From Halicephalobus mephisto (lineage: Eukaryota > Nematoda > Chromadorea > Rhabditida > Panagrolaimidae), in NCBI GenBank assembly GCA_009193035.1, contig SWDT01000129.1, positions 1 through 64,000 on the forward strand: a DNA stretch of 64,000 nt, given 5' to 3'. Both the position numbers and the translations under genes were made by a program. The notes beneath the pieces were generated by a model, which had not been told where the DNA came from, did not search any database, and was given only the letters and a program-made list of their open reading frames with translations. Positions 57,620 to 64,000 of the stretch are shown here, one piece after another. How positions within the stretch are numbered: the first letter of the stretch is position 1; each line of letters starts with the position of its first letter.

Positions 57620-59420
57620 CAAGCGAAGCAGCCCGCCTTCGGCGGGCTCTTTGCTCTTGGAAGCTGCGGTTTTGATTGTTTTGGATATTTTTAATTTGTT
57701 TAAAAATTATATACATCTATTCATATTTTAAAACCTTGAAAATAGTAACACAACATATATATATTAAAATCTACAATAATTCTTTATAAACTACATTATT
57801 AGCATTTTCCCTTTTGGGACTCAAATTTTTAAATTTTCTCTACGTATTCTAGGGCAAGCCATATATAGTTGGTTGTAGGAGAAGATTGGGATGGGTAGAT
57901 ATAAACTTATTCTATGAAAAGTTTGGCCTTAGCTTTTGCCAATAGTTATAGTGAAAGCTAATTTTGTTGGGAATTGCTTACACTTTAAACAAAATAATGA
58001 ATTATCTTCTCCTACGGAAAAGGTGAGGCGCAAGACCAATATGCACTGATCTTTATTATTACCAGCTGCGACTTTACATCCTAAAATATATTTATCCATA
58101 TACTGTATAGTCAGCCTGGTACCATTGTATAGGCCCTTACTAACATGTAAATCACAAAGCTTTTCTGTAGCTCCTTTTTTGAGATGCAGGTCATATGATG
58201 AATATCCTGCAGATATCAAGCTGTTAAGAAATTTAATAGTAAGATCATTATCAATTTGATCATTACGTTCAGGTTTATCCATACTTTCAAGTTTTCGTGT
58301 CTTCAGGAAAATTGTTCGAGAACTTATTATTAATTTCTATCCAGCTTGCTTTAATAAAACAAAAGATAGCCTATTCTGGCGTTTAGCTCGAGATTTCTTT
58401 CTATAATGTCTTTCATCATTTTAAATGATTTAACATAGACATTATTCTCATTTAGCAAATGCGCCAAAGTAGTTATAACACAAAGTAAGAAAGTATCATT
58501 GCCTAGATGACCTAATCGCTCACGGTCAGCTTCATTTGAATTTAAGAAGTAGAGCTGAAGATACTTCGGGAAAATATCATCATTCAACTGTCATCAGCAT
58601 ATAGTAGATTTGACCATGAAGTTTAAAAATAGACCATAATTTCTTGGAAAGTCTAATTTCGCCGGCAGAGATGTCATGGCAAAAGCATTGTCGTATCTTC
58701 TGATATTCTTTTTGAAATTTCCTGCATAGACATGATCATCTTCAAGAAACGTCATTAATTCAGGGGCAAGTAGACGTAGTAAGATTGACTTGATCAAACC
58801 TCAGTTGAGATTTTTCTTGCTCAAAGTGGAAGTGACGTGTATGATAACAGATATATTTGATATCCATAGCATCCAACGAATTCCACATTGAAGGAATAAA
58901 GTCATCATCAAAAATAGCTACTTTCGGTTTCCTAGATTTCTGAAAGGATTTTAATATTATTTACTTTAATAATATATAAACTTACCTACATATTTATTTG
59001 TCTGGAGGTAGTCTGCTCTTCCTGCTTCCAAAAGGTGATCATATCTTCTTCTTTGTCTAATGCGTTGGTTTTGAAAGCATCGTAAGCACTGCTGTCATCC
59101 GAGCGCCAGTAGTAATTTTGCCTATCCACGATGGAATGATTTCGGGACGAATGACGATCCCTTCGCATAGGAATAACAGAGGTACCAACTACTGCTTCAT
59201 CATCTATCAGTACTTTAACACAATAACGAATGCGCAAAAGTAAATAAAACCTACATTGGCACAGCACCAATTACGAAATTACCCGCACATAAATTACGAA
59301 ACAAATATTGCGAAAAATTAAAATCAATGCGCAAGTTACTGTAGTTCTCATGAGATCCCTGATATTCGCGTCGAGACAATTTCATAACAACGCCCATTTC
59401 CGCTCTTTATAATATATATG
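57620..59420 (-). mobile_element. Decayed Helitron (rolling-circle transposon)
   Basis: Minus-strand frames at 58986-59270, 58594-58797, 58351-58587 and 57929-58282 carry Helitron Rep/helicase landmarks. These are FPKYLQLYFLNSNEADRERL, the GLYNGTRLTIQYMD helicase segment, and CKQFPTKLAFTITIGKSQ-like motif. Frame breaks separate them and most of the protein is missing. The minus-strand 5' end reads TC ATATATATTATAAAGAGC, as Helitrons start with TC. The 3' end has the hairpin at 57630-57648. A clean CTRR terminus is not seen; the 3' boundary is instead marked by the 53-bp repeat. Confidence 0.75.
57630..57648 (-). other. Helitron 3' terminal hairpin
   Basis: AGCCCGCC-TTC-GGCGGGCT is a perfect 8-bp GC stem with a 3-nt loop, about 10 nt from the inferred end. 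This is where Helitrons carry their terminator hairpin. Confidence 0.8.
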
Positions 59421-59473
59421 ATTTTTTAATTTTTTACTTTTTAAAATTTTGAAATTTTTTATTTTTTTTATAA
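59421..59473. repeat. 53-bp direct repeat, copy at the Helitron 5' end
   Basis: Exact partner of 57567-57619. It starts at the base where the TC terminus is inferred. Confidence 0.85.
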
Positions 59474-59911
59474 TTTTTTAATTTTTTACTTTTTAAAAAT
59501 TTTGAAATTTTTTAGGATTTTTAAAAATTATTTTTTAATTTTTTAGAAATTTTAAAATAGTTTCGATTTTTTGCATTTTTTAGTTTTACTTTTAAAAATT
59601 ATAAAAAAGTAAAAAATCAAAAGTGTTTAACTTTTAAAACTATTGTTTACAAAAACCCTACAATGACATCAAGTGATTTATCATCACGTAGTTGAGAGCT
59701 CAATGATTTATCAACGAATTCATTTAATTTCCATTTAATCCTTATTATTCTATTTCGTTATAATCTTTTGCAAAAAAACAGATTTATGATTTATAAAAAA
59801 CATGTTCATTCAATATTTTTAAAACCATCAAAATTAACATAAAACCAAAATTTCGAAAATTAAACAAGCCAATAAATTTCTAAAAGTAATTATCGTAATT
59901 ACAGTACGCAA
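59474..59911. other. AT-rich spacer downstream of KCC
   Basis: T-rich low complexity to about 59620, then the 3' flank of KCC. No gene seen. Confidence 0.5.
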
Positions 59912-62900
59912 TCAAGATGCTGTTGTAATTACTTCTTTGCCTGTTCCACGAATAAAGAGGACTCGCTTCACGTTATCCGATAGGACTTCCAAATAGTGAA
60001 TATAATTTTCGAGACCCTCTTTCTGTCTCGGAGCCTTGGGCAAATTCAACAACACCAATTGACTTCCACTAGATCGTTCGACAATTATTTCGTTTAGACG
60101 CATTGCAGTGTGCATTTTTTGAACCTAAAAAATCAAATTAATTTTTAAATTTATAAAATTTCAAACCTTATTTCTATCAAGTGATTTTAAAATTTTTTCT
60201 CTATCAGCTTGACTAGTAATACTATTAATAGGTTTATCAGAAGTATTATCATCAGTTTGATCAGTTCTCGAATCATCCGTTTCAGGTGAACTATCTTGAG
60301 ATTGAGTATATGACGGAGGTTGACGTCCACGTAATTGTTTCAAAAATCCAGTACGTTCTTCCATTAATAAAGTTCTTTCAAAAGCAGCATGAGATATCTC
60401 AGGATCAGCTAATTCAACTGTCATTATATCTGCATCAATTCTAAGTTCATATATATACCGTCTCAAATCACTTTGAAGTTTAATACTATTTTGAGTAGCT
60501 TGAGCTACAGCAATAACACGAAGTTTACATCCTCGCCAAACTTTGCTTTGTTTCAACAAGAACGCAACTAATAACGAAAGTCCACCATCTTGAACAATCC
60601 AATAAACATCCACAAATCCTGTCAATCTAACATGCGATGGAAAATCAGTAATACCCTTAGCCACTAAAAGACACATTCCATTCGAAACACCTGTTACAAG
60701 TTTCTCCGTAAATGTTTGATATTCAGAATCACCTTGTTCATCCGTTCCTGGTTGACGTGTAGGCCAACTAAGTAGCATTGTATTTGGTTTTAATCCTCCT
60801 ATTCCTACCGATTGTATCAAAGTATGCAAACTTCCATTAATTTGATCTTCATTATATAACAAAGCTTTTGAAAATCCTCTTAGTCGAACTTGTTTCATAT
60901 CAAAATCCATTCTATTTTTCACAACTCTTGCAGCATTTTGATCTTCTTGACTATTTGGATCTCCTCTAATAAACGACACAACAATAGTCAAACCTTTTCC
61001 TGCTTTCAATTGCGATGCCAAATTTAACAAATTCAAATATCTAACATCAACAAGTTCTTTCGACCATGGCATAGAATGAAGAATCATTATTTGTGGTCTC
61101 CAATTTTTTGGATGAACTTCTTCTTCTTCTATTTTCATCAAACTATATTGTGCCGTAGATAATGCCAAACCTCTAATACCATCACCCCATTCTTTTTTAG
61201 CTCTATAAAAAAAATCTTAAATTTATAAAATAAAATCTTAAATTTTTAAAATAAAAAAAAATCTTAAATTTATAAAACAAAAAAATCTTAAATTTTTAAA
61301 ATAAAGAAATTTTAAATTTTTAAAATAAAAAAAAATCACAAACCCTTTCCATTCGACATATTTATATATAGCCAAACATAGAAATACAGAAACCAATGCG
61401 TAATCCCAATGAGTACTGAACATAATAAAAAAACACAATCCTGCTCCAAGAAGTGACAATGACCAATGATAATAAGTATATCTAGGACGCCAATTAGGAG
61501 CTCCAAGAAGTGAATGAAGAGCACAAATAAGATTCACAAAAGCATAACACATTAAAAAAAAGAAATCCACCACAGCTGCAATTGAATCCATAGCACCCAT
61601 AAGAATAGCAAGTTCAGCAATAATTGTTGTTAAAATTAATCCATAAAAAGGTTCATTTTTTGATGTTACTTTTGAAAATGGTGAAAGTGCTGGAATGACG
61701 TCATCTTTCGCAATACCTTGAAGAAGACGTGGAGCACTACACAAACATTGAAGTGCAGCAATGTAGACAAAAATGATCCAGCAAGTAATACCCATTTACT
61801 AGGCCATGCTAATTCAGCAACAACCATTCCACATTCAATGATAAACCATATTTATCACGTAATAATTCAGGAGATATAACAGCTCCAAATACCAAAGCAA
61901 GCGAAAAAATATAAATGATGTCGTTAACTGAGCAGCAATTGTACCAGTAGGAATTGATTTTTGAGGATTCTTCAAATCACCACTCATATTAGTTCCTGTC
62001 AAAATACCAGTCACAGCAGGAAAGTATATCGCCAAAAGATGGAAAAACGTCATATGATGATCTTGAAAAACTTCAACAAGTCTATTTGCAGTGCAATTTT
62101 TCCAGGAGCATATTCACCAAGATCAGAATAAGATGAACCAAGATTCACTAAAAAATACAACTTATACTTTTAAAGTTACTAATTATTGTTCATGGGTATA
62201 CAGGTGAGGCCAAATTGCCCTTTGAATAAACAACCGTGATCCCGACACGAATGTTTGGATCAACGGTTTTTCAAATATGGAATTGTTTCTTTTTTCTCTC
62301 ACCTGTTCCTGGCTCTTTATTATTTTCCTATTTTTGTAATTCATAAATTACACAAGGTTGTTCCTCGAGTTCCAAACAATTATAACTCGTTTAATTACAC
62401 AACAATAAAGAATTACTGTAGATTAAAAATTCCCAAAATATTCCTTACAATTTCAGCCATTAATGACATTTCTGAAACTTCTGTTTCAAAAATTACATAA
62501 AAAATACAATTTTTTTCAAAATACGAAATCCAAAAATTTTCGTCAAGAAAAAATTCATATTTTTTAAACTTTTGATTCAAAAATTTCAAAAATATCCTTA
62601 ATGACTGACATTGTAGAGAATATTTTGGGAATTCCAATACTCTACAGTAATTATTTGTTACTGTATAACAAAAAAAATCACAAAAAAAAATTAAAAATTA
62701 TGAATTATTCTGTATAATTTAAAAAAACCTACTTATCAGAGCATCTGAAGCATATCCAGGATATCCATTGACACAACTCAAAAGAGAACTATTGTCCCAA
62801 CCATAGGAACTCAGAGTGTCCATCAAATCCACATTAGAAGAATTACAAAAATCACAAATATCACTTAATGATGCATTTTGCGGCATGAATACCTGAGCTT

Positions 62901-63781
62901 GAAGTAGATGTTCACCGTACATACAAATATATTGAGCTGCTGATGGATTAAGTGTTTTTTCAATTCCTCCAGCATAACAAGCAAGGATAGAAATAATTAC
63001 AGTAACAAGAGATACTGGGGCAAGCATTTGAACAAATCTGACACCCATAGCAACAATGGCAAATTCAATCAAAAGTAGAACTGTACCGTAGAGACGGAGA
63101 TTGTGGGACATCATTCCGAAGACATGAGTATCAGTTTGAACTTCAACTCCACCAATAGTCAACCAGGGACAAATATATAACTAAAAAATATTACAAAAAT
63201 CATAAATTTTATTAATGAAACAATTTCGGGGAGAGTTATTGAAAGTTCCAAAAACTAAAATAGCTTAAAATTTCTTATTTTCAATGATTATTTCGTAATC
63301 AGTTATATATTGTAAAAAATGACACGAATTTTTCAGTTTTTAGAAATTTTAGGCTACTTTAATTTCTGATTTCCTAATTTTAGAGAATTTTGAAACTAAT
63401 TTTTTAGATTTATATTTTTTAAAATAAACCTAGGAATTTTAAAATTACAATATATCAAAACACAATCTTCTATTTACTTTGTAAAGTTAATTTTCATATA
63501 TGAAATCATTATTGAATATCGAAAAATCATAATTAATAACATAATAAATCTCCAAAATTAAGTTTTTTAATTTAAAAAAAAATACAATAACTTACTAGTA
63601 AAATTTCGACACCTCCAACAAGGTACATAGCAGTAGCAACCGTATTTGCCAAATAGAACAAAATTCCGACGGCACTTCCGAACTCTGGACCCAGATTTCT
63701 TGAAATCATAAAATAAGCTCCGCCACTTTCAACGACGCCGTTTGTAGCCACTGCAGAGACACTTATACAAGTCAAAAAAGT
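59912..63781 (-). CDS. K-Cl cotransporter (SLC12/KCC), 3' part, runs off the right edge
   Basis: This electroneutral K+/Cl- symporter sets cell volume and neuronal chloride. Minus-strand exons in the window are 63781-63596, 63180-62733, 62147-61344, 61202-60167 and 60124-59912; upstream exons lie beyond 64000. Landmarks are [88 protein letters not shown], then [11 protein letters not shown] and the conserved end [27 protein letters not shown]. The large loop with CICMYG-like cysteines and NSS/NAS sites is the KCC extracellular domain. Exon 62147-61344 has four frame breaks near 62092, 61910, 61830 and 61761. One added base at each restores the family sequence and also the exon phase (804+4). 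The rest is intact, so sequence error is likelier than a pseudogene. Confidence 0.9.
61210..61340. repeat. KCC intron microsatellite, TCTTAAATTTTTAAAATAAA
   Basis: Five imperfect units of about 28 bp fill the short intron between the two largest KCC exons. Confidence 0.8.
62413..62650. repeat. Foldback element with TACTGTAGA ends
   Basis: The left arm TACTGTAGATTAAAAATTCC..CAAAATATT is matched in inverse by AATATTTTGGGAATTCC..CTCTACAGTA. The arms are about 70 bp. It lies in a KCC intron. Confidence 0.8.
63181..63595 (-). repeat. KCC intron with the oriented intron element
   Basis: It reads, on the plus strand, TTATTTCGTAATCA, AACCTAGGAATTTTAAAATT, CAATCTTCTATTTACTTTGT and TTAATTTTCATATATGAAAT. 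This is the same order and orientation as in the kinesin and carbonic anhydrase introns. Confidence 0.7.
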
Positions 63782-63817
63782 CTAAAAAGGTCAAGTACTA
63801 GAAAAAAATTAAATAGT

Positions 63818-64000
63818 ACAGTGGAATCTCGATATAACGCCCCAGGCTATAAGGCACGGTTCCAGTGCGTTAGTTTGGTCCGGATACAAATTTGCGAGAA
63901 TTTAAGGAATTTTAGTCATATTCGACCCTCGATGAAAGGCACCCCACGATATAAGGCACGATTTGTCCGGTCCCTTGAGGGTGCCTTATATCCAGATTCC
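63818..64000. repeat. GATATAA foldback element, cut by the window edge
   Basis: It starts ACAGTGGAATCTCGATATAA and the edge sequence CCTTATATCCAGATTCC is the start of its inverse. Internal CTATAAGGCACGG and CGATATAAGGCACGA repeats are present. It probably lies within the KCC gene. Confidence 0.7.

Noticed and set aside
1..64000. CRISPR arrays, operon-type bacterial signals, riboswitches
   Set aside because: Regular arrays here lack unique spacers of constant length, and the genes are intron-containing and eukaryotic.
1..64000. tRNA, rRNA or snRNA genes
   Set aside because: No cloverleaf with A/B boxes or rRNA core sequence was recognised by eye. A covariance-model scan would be decisive and was not possible.

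Overview
The window is nuclear DNA from a nematode. It is AT-rich and carries intron-rich eukaryotic genes with short GT..TTTTCAG introns. Several initiator ATGs sit on or within about 45 bases of a TTTCAG acceptor that looks like a spliced-leader trans-splice site. One gene carries a DB module, a cysteine domain known from nematodes. No species is claimed. Gene models were spliced by hand from frame, GT/AG sites and family conservation; most keep one open frame through every junction.

Left part (1-19 kb). First comes a possible partial gene on the minus strand. Next is a five-exon gene (950-3574) that joins an unrecognised N-terminal half to a P-loop GTPase. Then KIF3A-type kinesin-2 (minus) and a syntaxin (plus) diverge from a shared region. 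A compact mitochondrial block follows: SDHAF2, ATPAF2, beta-carbonic anhydrase and NDUFAF2, so assembly factors for complexes II, V and I lie within 7 kb. An uncharacterised one-pass membrane protein gene sits inside an ATPAF2 intron. NDUFAF2 and FCF1 (a rRNA-processing PIN protein) diverge from 156 bp.

Middle (19-46 kb). EOGT (minus, 8 exons) carries a whole four-TM membrane protein gene (plus) inside one intron. A globin gene (plus) has a satellite and a retroelement scrap in its second intron. The IP3 receptor gene (minus, 31552-45925, 15 coding exons, 2,878 aa) is complete, with one 30-nt optional-looking microexon.

Right part (46-64 kb). About 6.9 kb is gene-poor and holds repeats and a dead Tc1-like transposon. 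Then come a DB-module secreted or anchored protein, a GILT-like thiol reductase, a decayed Helitron bounded by exact 53-bp direct repeats, and the 3' part of a K-Cl cotransporter (SLC12/KCC) that runs off the right edge. One KCC exon has four frame breaks, each repaired by a single base, which looks like a local sequence-quality problem.

The most unusual signal is a family of intron and outron repeats built on a TTCATATATGAA core. It recurs in introns of unrelated genes in the same orientation relative to transcription on both strands. One roughly 103-bp stretch is about 97% identical between the carbonic anhydrase intron (minus) and the leader region of SDHAF2 (plus). This resembles introner-like spread or transcription-coupled retention and deserves a genome-wide test.
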